Origin: Mycobacteroides franklinii
Lineage (GTDB): Bacteria > Actinomycetota > Actinomycetes > Mycobacteriales > Mycobacteriaceae
Direction: 5' to 3'
DNA: 64,000 nucleotides
Assembly (NCBI RefSeq): GCF_002013895.1
Contig: NZ_MAFQ01000013.1
Coordinates: 62,001 to 126,000 of the forward strand
The notes under the pieces are model-generated. The model had not been told where the DNA came from, did not search any database, and saw only the letters and a list, made by a program, of their open reading frames with translations. The stretch's first letter is position 1. Each line of letters begins with the position of its first letter. The position numbers were made by a program, and so were the translations under genes. Below are positions 1 to 8,237 of the stretch, in pieces.

Positions 1-28
1 TGCGCCCTCAGGCCGTTACGCTGGACGA

Positions 29-1192
29 ATGATCCAGGTGTGCTCCCGCTGCGGTACTCAGTGGAACGTGCGTGAGCAGCGTCGATACTGGTGCCCACGG
101 TGTCGAGGCACCCTGCTGGAGCCGGGTATGACCGCCCCGCCGCGCCCCGCGGCGCCGATGCCGCGCCCACCCGCCGGGGCCCCGCCCTCCGGAGGTAAGT
201 ACTGGGTTCCACCGACGCAGCAGGGTCCTGTGGCAACTCCTGCGGGGCGTCCTGCGGCCCGTCCGACACGGCTCCCCGCGGGATATCGGTGGATTGCCGT
301 GCGCCCCGGCTCGCCCCCGAAAACGGCGCGCCGCCCGCGGCCGCTCGGTCCGACGCCGCGCTACGCGTACATCCCTCGGTGGGGTCTGGTCGACCACATC
401 GACCCGTCGGGATCGTCACGCCAAGGGATAGCCGGGGGCGGTGTCCCCAGCCGGGTGCTCGAACGGCTCCTGCTCGCCACAATCATCACCCTGGCAATCA
501 CTTCGTGTGCGCATTTTCTTCGATATGCGTTGATGGTTTATAACCGCGGAGCCCTGATTCCGCGGTTCATCGCCAGCACGTCGAATGGGCTAGTGCTCGT
601 CAGCGTCGCGCTCGCCTTCGCCGTCATGGTGGCCACCGCATGGTTCCTTACCGAATGGATGATCGCGCGACGCGCCGAAACCTACCGTGACCTGGGATTC
701 GAGGATCCGCGCGCTCGGTGGGAGATTCGGGTGGGCTGCCTGCTTCCCATCGTGAACATCGTGGGCGTGCCTCTGTTACTCCTGGAGCTCGCCAAGATCG
801 AGAACCGGTGGTACCGGCAGTACCGAAACATCCTGTGGTGGTCGGGACTCTGGGCCGCGACGTGGCTCTTGGTCCTGGTGACATGGGTGTCTCGCGACGC
901 GGTGACGGTGCAAGGCGTAGCGGACAACGCGCTGTTCACGGCCATCGACTACGCGGCCGCGGCGGCCGCGGTCTGGTCGCTGCGCCGGGTGTACGAAGGC
1001 TTCACTGCGCCCGAAGGACATCGCCGCGCGGTGCGCTGGTTGGCGGTGGAATCCCTCCAGGGGCCGGTGCCCGTCGATGCCGACCGCCCGGATGTTCCGC
1101 CGACACGCGACAACAATTCCGCTGCTGCGGTTGAACCGGTGGGCCAGGAACCGGCAGCATTGGAGCGTGACCGAGTCGTCGGAGCCTGGTGA
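29..1192 (+). CDS. DUF4328 membrane protein with N-terminal zinc ribbon (Rv3843c-like)
   Basis: The product has 387 residues. It opens with a zinc ribbon (CSRCG near residue 5, CPRCRG near residue 22), followed by a Pro/Arg-rich low-complexity stretch to about residue 125. Several hydrophobic helices follow between about 140 and 315, with the DWF-like layout of DUF4328 proteins. Position just before glpQ1 matches Rv3843c of M. tuberculosis. The ATG at 29 places the ribbon at the very N-terminus. The 3' end overlaps the chosen glpQ1 start, suggesting co-transcription. The function is unknown; a membrane-anchored protein with a cytoplasmic metal-binding head is an inference. Confidence 0.8.
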   Translation: MIQVCSRCGTQWNVREQRRYWCPRCRGTLLEPGMTAPPRPAAPMPRPPAGAPPSGGKYWVPPTQQGPVATPAGRPAARPTRLPAGYRWIAVRPGSPPKTARRPRPLGPTPRYAYIPRWGLVDHIDPSGSSRQGIAGGGVPSRVLERLLLATIITLAITSCAHFLRYALMVYNRGALIPRFIASTSNGLVLVSVALAFAVMVATAWFLTEWMIARRAETYRDLGFEDPRARWEIRVGCLLPIVNIVGVPLLLLELAKIENRWYRQYRNILWWSGLWAATWLLVLVTWVSRDAVTVQGVADNALFTAIDYAAAAAAVWSLRRVYEGFTAPEGHRRAVRWLAVESLQGPVPVDADRPDVPPTRDNNSAAAVEPVGQEPAALERDRVVGAW

Positions 1193-2054
1193 TGGTGAGG
1201 CCAATGCGTGGGGAGCCGACGATATAGACGGCATAGGCGAGGTCCCCGCCTCCGGGCGGGACCCACAGCATCCGTTCGTCGTCGCGCACCGGGGCGCGTC
1301 GGCGGACCGGCCCGAGCACACCCTTGCCGCCTACGAGCTCGCTCTCGAAGAGGGCGCCGATGGGGTGGAATGCGATGTCCGCCTGACTCGGGACGGACAA
1401 CTAGTCTGCGTTCACGATCGCCGAGTGGATCGCACCTCGAACGGAACCGGGCTGGTCAGCGAGATGACACTGAGCCAGCTGCGCGCCCTGGATTTCGGCA
1501 GCTGGCATCCCGGCGGCGCGGAGGCGTCATCGGGCACAGGACTGCTGACGCTTGAGGAATTGGTTTCGCTGGTACTCGACTGGAACCGGCCGGTGAAACT
1601 GTTCATCGAAACCAAGCATCCGGTCCGGTATGGATCGCTGGTCGAAAACAAAGTGCTCGCGCTGCTGCACCGGTTCGGGATTGCCGCCCCCGCGTCCGCC
1701 GACATGTCGCGCGCGGTGGTCATGTCGTTCTCGGCTGCCGCGGTATGGCGCATCCGCCGGGCGGCACCCATGCTGCCGACAGTGCTGCTGGGCGAGACGT
1801 CCCGATACCTCGGCGGCAGTGCGGCGACCACCGTCGGGGCCACCGCGGTGGGACCGTCCATCGCGACCCTGCGTGAGCATCCGGAACTGGTGGACAGGGC
1901 GGCGGCTCAGGGACGGGCGACATACTGCTGGACCGTCGACCACTACGAGGATGTCGAGTTCTGCCGGAGCATCGGCGTCGCCTGGATCGCTACCAACCAC
2001 CCCGGCCGAACCAAATCCTGGCTGCAGCGGGGACTTACCGGCACCACGTTGTAG
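1167..2054 (+). CDS. glpQ1: Glycerophosphodiester phosphodiesterase GlpQ1
   Basis: The enzyme hydrolyses glycerophosphodiesters to glycerol-3-phosphate and an alcohol. The GDPD signature is intact: HRGAS, then PEHT, the metal pair EcD (GVECDVRLT) and the catalytic HD (VCVHDRR). The rest matches Rv3842c closely, with blocks such as ETKHPVRYGS, SFSAAAVWRIRRAAP and YCWTVDHYEDV. The open frame extends upstream to 1077. I chose the GTG at 1167, giving VTESSEP, because the longer N-terminus lies inside the upstream gene. This leaves a 26-bp overlap and 295 residues, about 20 more than the M. tuberculosis protein. The start is uncertain; the product call is firm. Confidence 0.88.
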   Translation: MTESSEPGDGEANAWGADDIDGIGEVPASGRDPQHPFVVAHRGASADRPEHTLAAYELALEEGADGVECDVRLTRDGQLVCVHDRRVDRTSNGTGLVSEMTLSQLRALDFGSWHPGGAEASSGTGLLTLEELVSLVLDWNRPVKLFIETKHPVRYGSLVENKVLALLHRFGIAAPASADMSRAVVMSFSAAAVWRIRRAAPMLPTVLLGETSRYLGGSAATTVGATAVGPSIATLREHPELVDRAAAQGRATYCWTVDHYEDVEFCRSIGVAWIATNHPGRTKSWLQRGLTGTTL

Positions 2055-2251
2055 CCGGATCTCTCGTGCAATCGCAGTAGTGGCGGGGTCTCCTGCGCGC
2101 AGATAGTCACGCCTGTGGCCGGGGCGCACGCACGGTCGTGGATCTTTTCGATCGGCCAAGGGTCTCTTCGATTCGGGAGATTGCGCCGGGCCGCCGGTGA
2201 TGTGCTCTACGCGGCAAAACGCGATCGCCGCAACGGTTTCCGCGCTACCGC
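2055..2251. other. Intergenic gap between convergent genes
   Basis: This 197-bp stretch separates the stops of glpQ1 and the methyltransferase gene. I see no clear hairpin terminator, RNA gene or ORF with mycobacterial codon use in it. Confidence 0.5.
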
Positions 2252-3193
2252 TCAACTCAGGTACGTGACGGGGAGCGTTGCGGTGAGGAATCTGCGGGCA
2301 TCGAACTCGTCGACATAGGCAGCCAGTGCGCCGTTCGTCCGCAAACCATAGCGATCTGCCAGTTCCCGCCCTGTGGTGGTCTGTGCCAGCCAGCCGTGCC
2401 CCGACAGCCATTCGCTGGATCGTGTCCGCTCCTCATAGCCACGTGTCAGCTCCGAAGCGTTGAACGCCTCGGCGGCGAGGGCGTCACGTACATCCGCCCA
2501 GGACTGGCCGGACGGGGAGATCCCGTCGGTGTCGGTCGCGATGGTGCTGCCCAGCGCCGACATCTCGATGATCCGCTCAAAGAGCGCGTCATGACTCGGG
2601 CCGGGCAGGTGGGAGATGAGAGCCTCCGCGAGCCAGGCGGTGGGCAGGTCGGGATCGAAACCAGCCGCCGTCAAGTCGGACTGCCACGGCCCACTGAGGA
2701 ATGTGGCGACCTGTCGTCGTTCGGTTCGCGGTATCGCCCCCACCGACGTGAGCACACTGGCCTTGAACTCGAGTAACTCCGGGTAATCGATCTCGAAGAC
2801 CGTGATGCCGTCGGGCCAATCCAGTCGGTAGGCGCGGGTGTCCAATCCGCCGGCCAGGAGCACCACCTGGGTGGCACCGGATTGGGCCGCGGCCAGCAGG
2901 GCATCGTCGTAGTGGCGTGTCATCACCGCGCGGCACCGGGCGAGGAAGAGTGTGCGTTCGGTTGCGGCACCGGTGGGCGGATGCGCCCGGGCCGTCTCCA
3001 GCAGCGCAAGCGCATAGGGATCATCAGACTTCAGCACCAAGCCTTCGGCGAAGGTGTCGATGAACAGCGGTTCGGCGCGATCCGACTCGATCGCCCGGGA
3101 CGCTGTCAACGTCAGTTGAATTTGCCTACCGCGGAACAACGTTTGCACCGCCTTTCGCCGCGCCGTCACCGAGCGATGTTCTCTGCATCCCAT
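2252..3193 (-). CDS. SAM-dependent methyltransferase (TIGR00027/LCM-like family)
   Basis: The product has 313 residues with the mycobacterial putative O-methyltransferase layout. It has the SAM-binding motif VVLLAGGLDTRAYRL near residue 110, then VFEIDYPELLEFKA, where the acidic residue binds the SAM ribose, and WLAEALISHLP near residue 190. These proteins form a large expanded family in mycobacteria. Substrates are mostly unknown. An in-frame GTG at 3169 gives the more typical N-terminus (VTARRKAV) and is a credible alternative start. It is transcribed convergently with glpQ1, and the bfrB terminator lies just upstream of it. Confidence 0.78.
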   Translation of the reverse strand: MGCREHRSVTARRKAVQTLFRGRQIQLTLTASRAIESDRAEPLFIDTFAEGLVLKSDDPYALALLETARAHPPTGAATERTLFLARCRAVMTRHYDDALLAAAQSGATQVVLLAGGLDTRAYRLDWPDGITVFEIDYPELLEFKASVLTSVGAIPRTERRQVATFLSGPWQSDLTAAGFDPDLPTAWLAEALISHLPGPSHDALFERIIEMSALGSTIATDTDGISPSGQSWADVRDALAAEAFNASELTRGYEERTRSSEWLSGHGWLAQTTTGRELADRYGLRTNGALAAYVDEFDARRFLTATLPVTYLS

Positions 3194-3246
3194 GAAAGAT
3201 TATCGGAAAGCAACCGGGCAAACGTGTGGGTTCACGGCCGGAAATG

Positions 3247-3293
3247 CAAGATGTCCCTCACCGCGGCGATGAGCCGAGGTGAGGGACATCTTG
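3247..3293 (-). terminator. Hairpin terminator after bfrB
   Basis: A perfect 16-bp inverted repeat (CAAGATGTCCCTCACC at 3247-3262, its complement at 3278-3293) with a 15-nt loop begins 10 bp past the bfrB stop. There is no long T-run, which is usual for mycobacterial hairpin terminators. It also insulates the methyltransferase gene on the same strand. Confidence 0.8.
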
Positions 3294-3302
3294 TTGGGGT
3301 GC

Positions 3303-3848
3303 CTAGAGCGCGCCGCCCGCGGCCGGAGGTGCGGTGGCGTCGCTTGACTCAACGGAGATCTCGCGTGCCACGAACTCTTCGAGGTCGAAGTAGTTATCGC
3401 CGGCACGCTCGGCAACAGTGAGCAGCGTGTCCATGAGTGCGACCTCTTCCACCTGCTCCTTGAGGAACCACTGCATGAACTGCTCGCCGATGTAGTCGCC
3501 CTCGTCCCGGGCGGTGCGTGCGAGCTCGGTGACCTGTTCGGTGACCGTCTGCTCCTGGGCCAGCGCCAGCGCCAGCGGCTCGCGCGGTGCCGTGAACCCG
3601 TTGATCACCGCGCCCACGGGAGGAATCTCGACGGAGACGCGCCGGTCGATGAGGTACCGCACGATCATCATGGCGTGGTTCCGTTCCTCGACTGCCTGCT
3701 TGTAGAAGTGTGCGGCGAGCTGAGGAAGGTCGGCGTCATCGAAATACGCGGCAATTGCAATGTATTGCTGAGACGCGGTGAACTCGTGACCGATCTGGTC
3801 GTGGAGGAGTGCGTTGAATTTCGTCTTGGGGGTGTCGGTCGCGGACAT
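3303..3848 (-). CDS. bfrB: Ferritin BfrB, iron storage
   Basis: From the internal ATG at 3848 the protein is 181 residues, the length of M. tuberculosis BfrB (Rv3841). An upstream in-frame ATG at 3884 would add 12 unfamiliar residues. It assembles as a 24-mer that oxidises Fe(II) and stores it as mineral. The ferroxidase ligands are visible in HEFTASQQYIAIAAYF, QAVEERNHAMMI and EQFMQWFLKEQVEE. Methionine heme ligands of true bacterioferritins are not apparent, so this is a heme-free ferritin. A strong IdeR-like box lies 53 bp upstream, fitting the iron-activated control known for bfrB. A terminator follows directly. Confidence 0.93.
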   Translation of the reverse strand: MSATDTPKTKFNALLHDQIGHEFTASQQYIAIAAYFDDADLPQLAAHFYKQAVEERNHAMMIVRYLIDRRVSVEIPPVGAVINGFTAPREPLALALAQEQTVTEQVTELARTARDEGDYIGEQFMQWFLKEQVEEVALMDTLLTVAERAGDNYFDLEEFVAREISVESSDATAPPAAGGAL

Positions 3849-3900
3849 GAAATCGACAATAGGCCAGGTCAGAGGCCTTGTCACCCAAGGTCAACCTTAA

Positions 3901-3919
3901 TGAGGTTATGTTCACCTAA
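3901..3919 (-). promoter_or_regulatory. IdeR-like iron box upstream of bfrB
   Basis: The 19-mer TGAGGTTATGTTCACCTAA matches 15 of 19 positions of the IdeR consensus TTAGGTTAGGCTAACCTAA and keeps the palindromic GGTTA/ACCTAA cores. It is 53 bp upstream of the bfrB ATG. In M. tuberculosis IdeR activates bfrB when iron is sufficient. A partial half-site (AACCTTAA) lies next to it at 3893-3900, as if a second dimer could bind. Confidence 0.75.
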
Positions 3920-3957
3920 GTAAATGGCGCATATTACGTAAGCTAATTGGCCAATTC

Positions 3958-3976
3958 TTAACTTAGCCAAAGTTAA
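3958..3976. promoter_or_regulatory. Weaker second IdeR-like palindrome
   Basis: TTAACTTAGCCAAAGTTAA matches 13 of 19 consensus positions and is itself an imperfect palindrome. It lies between the two ferritin genes, upstream of bfrB. A second activator site is plausible but not established by the match alone. Confidence 0.4.
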
Positions 3977-4018
3977 TCCATCCCCATGGCAATTGAGAAT
4001 CGCCATGCGCAGAATTGA

Positions 4019-4576
4019 TTAGGGTGCTTCCCCGGCCGCCCGCGGTGCCGTCGGATCCTGGCCGACTGGACGATTGAGCTCGCGCTCCACAAAGTTCTCC
4101 AGATCGAACAGATCATGATCGGCGCGGTCGACGACCGTCAACAGCGTGTCCATGGTGGCGACCTCTTCCACCTGTTCCTTGAGGAACCATTGCATGAACT
4201 GCTCGCCGTAGTAGTCGCCCGATGAGCGCGCCGCGCGAGCGAGCGCGGTGATCTGATCGGTGACGCGCTTCTCTTGTTCGAGGGCAAGGGCGATGGGTTC
4301 GCGCGCATCGGCGAACCCATTGATGACCGGATCGACTCCAGGGATGGTGACGGCGACGTTCTTGTCGATGAGGTACCGGATGATCATCATCGCGTGCGTG
4401 CGCTCCTCGACCGCCTGCGCGTAGAACCGTTTGGCCAGCTGCGGCAGATCGGCATCGTCGTAGTAGACGGCGATCGCGATGTACTGCTGGGATGCCGTGA
4501 ACTCGTTGCGGATCTGGTCGTGCAACAGTTCGAGGAACGGTGAAGACGCGCGCACGTGCGGATCGGTGGTAGCCAC
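4019..4576 (-). CDS. Second ferritin (BfrB paralogue)
   Basis: The product has 185 residues and is clearly a tandem duplicate of the neighbouring BfrB, sharing EFTASQQYIAIA.Y.DDADLPQLA, EERTHAMMIIRYLID and GEQFMQWFLKEQVEEVA.MDTLLTV. The ferroxidase residues are retained. It differs in its N-terminus and C-terminal tail (PTAPRAAGEAP). It starts 18 bp after the stop of the LCP gene, so it is probably transcribed with that gene and the CPBP gene rather than from its own promoter. The two ferritins may therefore respond to different signals. M. tuberculosis has only one bfrB here. Confidence 0.9.
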   Translation of the reverse strand: MATTDPHVRASSPFLELLHDQIRNEFTASQQYIAIAVYYDDADLPQLAKRFYAQAVEERTHAMMIIRYLIDKNVAVTIPGVDPVINGFADAREPIALALEQEKRVTDQITALARAARSSGDYYGEQFMQWFLKEQVEEVATMDTLLTVVDRADHDLFDLENFVERELNRPVGQDPTAPRAAGEAP

Positions 4577-4594
4577 ACCGAAAAGCCTAGTGCG

Positions 4595-5821
4595 TCAGGG
4601 AGTCGTTGTGGCCGGCTCAGGCAAGAGGTCGGCGGGAACTTGTTGGCCCGAGCGCAGAGCCTCGAAAAGCCGGGCCGAGGCGTCCTGATCCCAGGTGACG
4701 ATGTCGCCCGCCCAGTTTGAGGAGAACGACCCGATGGGCATTGTCATATTCTGCACGGAACCCGCTAGGGCCCAGCCCAATTGGGCCAGGTTCCAGCTGT
4801 GGTCACCTTCGGCGATGGTGATGGCGTCGGCGGTGGACGTGGCGATGGGATACCAGCGGAATGGGTTGGCCCACACCGCCGGACTACTCATCCGGTGGAA
4901 CAGCGCGGTCATGAAGGTGCGCTGATGTGTCATGCGATCCAGATCTGCGCGCGGCGTGGCACGGCTACGCACATAGCCAAGTGCGCTGGGCCCGTTGAGT
5001 ATCTGGCATCCCGGCGCCAAATCGACACCGGCCAGCGGATCGTCGATGGGCTCGTCGAGGCACAGGGAAACGCCACTGATCGCATCGACGACGGAGGCGA
5101 ACCCGCTGAACCCGATTTCCGCGTAGTGGTCTATGCGCAGGCCCGTGGCCTGCTCGACGGTCTGGGTGAGCAGTGCCGCACCGCCCAGCGAGAACGCGGC
5201 ATTGAGTTTGTTGCTGCCGTTTCCGGGGATGGGGATGTATGAGTCGCGGGGAAGCGACACCATGGTGGCCGCCCCACCGTCGTAGAACGCGGGTATGTGC
5301 ACCAACAGGATGGTGTCGGTACGGCCGTCACCGATGTCTCCGCCGGTAGCCAGCTCGGCTTCCTGATCCGGAGTGAGGCCCTGACGGCTGTCCGAGCCGA
5401 CGAGTAGCCAGTTGGTCCCGCTGCCTACCGGGGGGCGATCCGGGTAGTCGTTGAGTGCGTTGACGTGATGTAACCGCCCGTCGAGCCAGAAGGCGGTGCC
5501 GATGATGGTGCAAAACCCGAGCAGGACAAGGGTCATCGCGAGGACGAAGGTGCGCCGTATCCATGCGCCCCAGCGCCTCTTACGTGTGGGGCGTGCGGGC
5601 GTCGGGGGTGCGGGCGGAGCGGCTGGTCGGCGCGGTCGCGGGTCACGTGAAGACGGTCGCGGCGGCGGTGGCGGCTGCGCGCGGCGGGGTGGTGGCGGAC
5701 CCGGCCGCCGCGGTGGATTGCCGGGTGGCGGGGGTGGAGGTTGGGGATGCCGACGGATGACTTGGCTGTCCTCCCGTCGGTGGGGGCGCCGACCACGGAA
5801 GGGGATGGTGGGCTCGGTCAT
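4595..5821 (-). CDS. LytR-CpsA-Psr (LCP) family cell-wall ligase
   Basis: LCP enzymes attach undecaprenyl- or decaprenyl-linked glycopolymers (arabinogalactan in mycobacteria) to peptidoglycan on the outer membrane face. With the ATG at 5821 the protein is 408 residues: a cytoplasmic Pro/Arg-rich tail of about 80 residues, one membrane helix (VLAMTLVLLGFCTIIG), then the LCP domain. Conserved pieces are LLVGSDSRQ, RTDTILLVHI, SLPRDSYIPI, NKLNAAFSLGG and YVRSRATPRADLDRMTHQ. An upstream extension in the open frame lacks family similarity and was rejected. M. tuberculosis has a short LCP-like gene (Rv3840) at this place; here the domain is full length. It lies 23 bp after the CPBP gene and 18 bp before the second ferritin. 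Confidence 0.85.
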   Translation of the reverse strand: MTEPTIPFRGRRPHRREDSQVIRRHPQPPPPPPGNPPRRPGPPPPRRAQPPPPPRPSSRDPRPRRPAAPPAPPTPARPTRKRRWGAWIRRTFVLAMTLVLLGFCTIIGTAFWLDGRLHHVNALNDYPDRPPVGSGTNWLLVGSDSRQGLTPDQEAELATGGDIGDGRTDTILLVHIPAFYDGGAATMVSLPRDSYIPIPGNGSNKLNAAFSLGGAALLTQTVEQATGLRIDHYAEIGFSGFASVVDAISGVSLCLDEPIDDPLAGVDLAPGCQILNGPSALGYVRSRATPRADLDRMTHQRTFMTALFHRMSSPAVWANPFRWYPIATSTADAITIAEGDHSWNLAQLGWALAGSVQNMTMPIGSFSSNWAGDIVTWDQDASARLFEALRSGQQVPADLLPEPATTTP

Positions 5822-5844
5822 CGTGCGCGTCCCATGAGATGAGG

Positions 5845-6582
5845 CTAACGGAGCCAGCCAAGGTGATCCCGGAGCAACGCGAACCCTACGAAGGCCACGG
5901 TGTCGATGACGCCATGGGCGACGACCAGGGGCCATAGCCTTCCGCTGCGGTGCCACACGTATCCGAAGACCAGACCCATTGCCAGGTTTCCGATACCGGC
6001 CGAGACTCCCTGATACAGGTGGTAGCAACCACGCAGCAGCGCAGAGGACGCGATGGCGGCCGCCGTTCCGTAACCCAGCTGGCGCAGGCGGGTCTGTAGG
6101 TAGGCGACGACCACCACCTCCTCGGCCCAGCCATTCGCGAACGCGGACAGCACCAGCACCGGTATGCGCCACCAGGTGTCATCGAGGGAGGCGGGAATGA
6201 CTTGGGCGCTCATGCCGGTCCAGCGTGCGCCCACATATAGGGCCAGGCCGGGAAGCCCGATGAGCGCGGCCAACCCGAGCGCGCCCAGGCCGTCGCCCCG
6301 CCAGCGCCAGCGGCCGAGCCCGATCGAGGAGGGGCCGAATCCACTGCGCCACAGCAGGTAGACCGCAAGTGCTCCCCAGGCAACCAGCCGCGTGATCGAC
6401 ACCAGGTTCAATCCCAGGTCGATCAGGCTGAACTCGGCGCGGCGAGGATTCAGGGCGACGGTTTGGCCGGACAATCCCGCCAGTACAGCCGAGGTGAACT
6501 GCAGGATGGCGCTGAGTGCGCTCATCCCGAAGCTGATGGCGAGCACAATTCCGATCTCGATACGGATTGTGCGTGCTGACAT
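5845..6582 (-). CDS. CPBP-family intramembrane metalloprotease
   Basis: This is a hydrophobic protein of about 245 residues with six or more predicted helices. It has the three Abi/CAAX-protease motifs: the glutamate pair (GWAEEVVVVAYLQTRL), a histidine in CYHLYQG and a final HGVID. The family cleaves prenylated or other membrane substrates; in bacteria most substrates are unknown. I took the ATG at 6582 because it follows GGCGGAA; ATGs at 6606 and 6648 are alternatives. It is first of a likely three-gene unit with the LCP ligase and second ferritin, and divergent from the hydrolase gene. Confidence 0.8.
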   Translation of the reverse strand: MSARTIRIEIGIVLAISFGMSALSAILQFTSAVLAGLSGQTVALNPRRAEFSLIDLGLNLVSITRLVAWGALAVYLLWRSGFGPSSIGLGRWRWRGDGLGALGLAALIGLPGLALYVGARWTGMSAQVIPASLDDTWWRIPVLVLSAFANGWAEEVVVVAYLQTRLRQLGYGTAAAIASSALLRGCYHLYQGVSAGIGNLAMGLVFGYVWHRSGRLWPLVVAHGVIDTVAFVGFALLRDHLGWLR

Positions 6583-6637
6583 GTCCGATTCCGCCACGGC
6601 GCTCATTCTGGCTGGTATTGGTGGAAGGGTGTCCGAT

Positions 6638-7318
6638 GTGGTGAGCACTCTGCGCTATGTGGCATCGCCCGATGGCGTCCGGTTGAGCCTGACCGTGTCC
6701 GGAGAAGGGCCGCCGCTCGTGATGGTGCACGGAGCGATGGATTCGGGGGCGAGCTGGTCCGATGTCGCCGCAGAGCTGCAGCACGACTTCACCTGTTTTC
6801 TCGTCGACCGGCGAGGCCACGGCGCCAGTACTGACGCGCAGGAACACAGCCTGGCGCGAGAGGCGGACGACGTGATCGCGGTCGCCGCGGAGGTCGGTCC
6901 CAATGCGGTGATACTCGGCCATTCCTTCGGTGCCGTTGTCGTCCTGGAGGCGTTGCGTCGCGGACTTGATGTGGCATCCGTCGTGCTGTACGAGCCGCCA
7001 CTGCCGGTTTCGGACTCCGTAGCGGCAGCGAATCGGAGTGGAAGTGAGGCGGTCAGGGCGCGTTCGGCGACAGTGTCGCGTGAGTTCGAGGCGCTGGATC
7101 GTTGTGTAGAGCTCCTCGGGGAGTACGCCCGCTCGGTCATCCCGATGCTGCTGCTCGAGGGGGCGAACTCGCCGCCTCAGTTCCGGGAGCCGGTGGGTTA
7201 TCTGGCTCGTCGCGTGCCCGGCGTGCGGGTGAAAGAGCTTGACGGACAGGATCATTTCGCACACCGCGACGCTCCGGTGATGTTCGCGCGGGTGCTCCGC
7301 GAGCTGTTGCTCGGTTAG
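6638..7318 (+). CDS. Alpha/beta hydrolase
   Basis: The product is about 226 residues with the alpha/beta hydrolase fold: oxyanion segment MVHGAMDSG, nucleophile elbow GHSFGA and catalytic His in GQDHFAHRD. The cap region is short. The GTG at 6638 follows GGAAGG with a 9-base gap and was chosen over the longer open frame, which would run back through the CPBP gene. Its stop overlaps the stop of the convergent Rv3839-like gene by 4 bp. The substrate cannot be inferred. Confidence 0.78.
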   Translation: MVSTLRYVASPDGVRLSLTVSGEGPPLVMVHGAMDSGASWSDVAAELQHDFTCFLVDRRGHGASTDAQEHSLAREADDVIAVAAEVGPNAVILGHSFGAVVVLEALRRGLDVASVVLYEPPLPVSDSVAAANRSGSEAVRARSATVSREFEALDRCVELLGEYARSVIPMLLLEGANSPPQFREPVGYLARRVPGVRVKELDGQDHFAHRDAPVMFARVLRELLLG

Positions 7319-8100
7319 ATCTTGCGGGCGCGCAACCCGTTGAGGAATGGGCAGCCGGCCAGGATGCGCAGCGCCTGGCTTAGCCCCGCGGTGTCGTTGA
7401 CGGGCTCGTTGAACGGTAGCCGTACGTCGTGGTCGCCCTCGTTGCCTTCCACTCGCAGCTGGATGCCGTAACGGTCGATGCCGAGCAGACGTACCTCGCC
7501 GTGCTGCAGATTCAGGGGCAGACGACGGGCCAAGCGTTCGACGAGATCCCGGTGGTCGTGGTCGATATGCGACAGCCATCCGGCCTCGAGTGTGCAGAAG
7601 GGGTCCGGCCGCGCGCCGAGCAGCGCCGAGACGTCGACCGATTCGGCACCCGTGGAGTCGGCGACGACGACGGACTCCACCGCCAGGCACAGCAGTATTG
7701 AGCCCGGCTGCGTGCGCAGCCGCATATCGGTGCGGATATCCAGGAGCGCCGGGTTGGGTATCCGGCTGGCGATGACATCGACAATGCCGCGCGCCTCCCG
7801 ATCGGAGGCGGACACCACATTGCCGCGCACCCAGACCAGAGACCTGACCGGCTCGCGCAACGGAAGGGGAGCCTGATCGGTCAATTCCAGCAGCGCGGGC
7901 ATTCCGGATGAGCCGGCCGCGACCACCGTGGCCGCAATGGCGCTATCCGAGGGGACTGCGACGGCGAAGGTGCCGTCGTCGAACAAATGGTGCAGTGAGG
8001 TGCCGACGACATCTGCTCCGGCGATGGCGAGGGTCGAGCTGGCGGCCCGTGCGCAAGCCGATCGCACGCGCTCGGCGGTGGTAGGCGGTGCTGCGGTCAT
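7315..8100 (-). CDS. DUF2470 protein, Rv3839-like, iron-regulated
   Basis: The product is 261 residues from the ATG at 8100, which is preceded by AGGAAGAGGG. The C-terminal third (SHIDHDHRDLVERLARRL, then LGIDRYGIQLRVEG) is a DUF2470 domain, the module found in HugZ-like heme-utilisation proteins. The N-terminal part looks like a split-barrel flavin-binding fold. The position, between the ferritin region and divergent pheA, matches Rv3839. In M. tuberculosis that gene is repressed by IdeR. An IdeR-like box lies 31 bp upstream here. A role in heme or iron handling is inferred, not shown. Confidence 0.78.
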   Translation of the reverse strand: MTAAPPTTAERVRSACARAASSTLAIAGADVVGTSLHHLFDDGTFAVAVPSDSAIAATVVAAGSSGMPALLELTDQAPLPLREPVRSLVWVRGNVVSASDREARGIVDVIASRIPNPALLDIRTDMRLRTQPGSILLCLAVESVVVADSTGAESVDVSALLGARPDPFCTLEAGWLSHIDHDHRDLVERLARRLPLNLQHGEVRLLGIDRYGIQLRVEGNEGDHDVRLPFNEPVNDTAGLSQALRILAGCPFLNGLRARKI

Positions 8101-8131
8101 GGCGACCCTCTTCCTGACGAACCTAGCGAAC

Positions 8132-8150
8132 TGAGGTAAGCCTAAGTTAA
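8132..8150 (-). promoter_or_regulatory. IdeR-like box upstream of Rv3839-like gene
   Basis: TGAGGTAAGCCTAAGTTAA matches 14 of 19 positions of the IdeR consensus. It is centred about 40 bp upstream of the start at 8100, where a bound repressor would cover the promoter. The same region is upstream of divergent pheA. Confidence 0.65.
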
Positions 8151-8237
8151 CAACGGACCGTGGAGAGTGCAAGGGACACCCGTGCCATCGCCTGTGTCGA
8201 GGGTTCGCCCAGTGGCCGAGCGCCTAAGGTTTGAAGT

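Noticed and set aside
5822..6172. N-terminal extension of the LCP gene frame
   Set aside because: Low-complexity residues without family similarity; the internal ATG at 5821 has a GGGA ribosome site and gives a normal LCP N-terminus.
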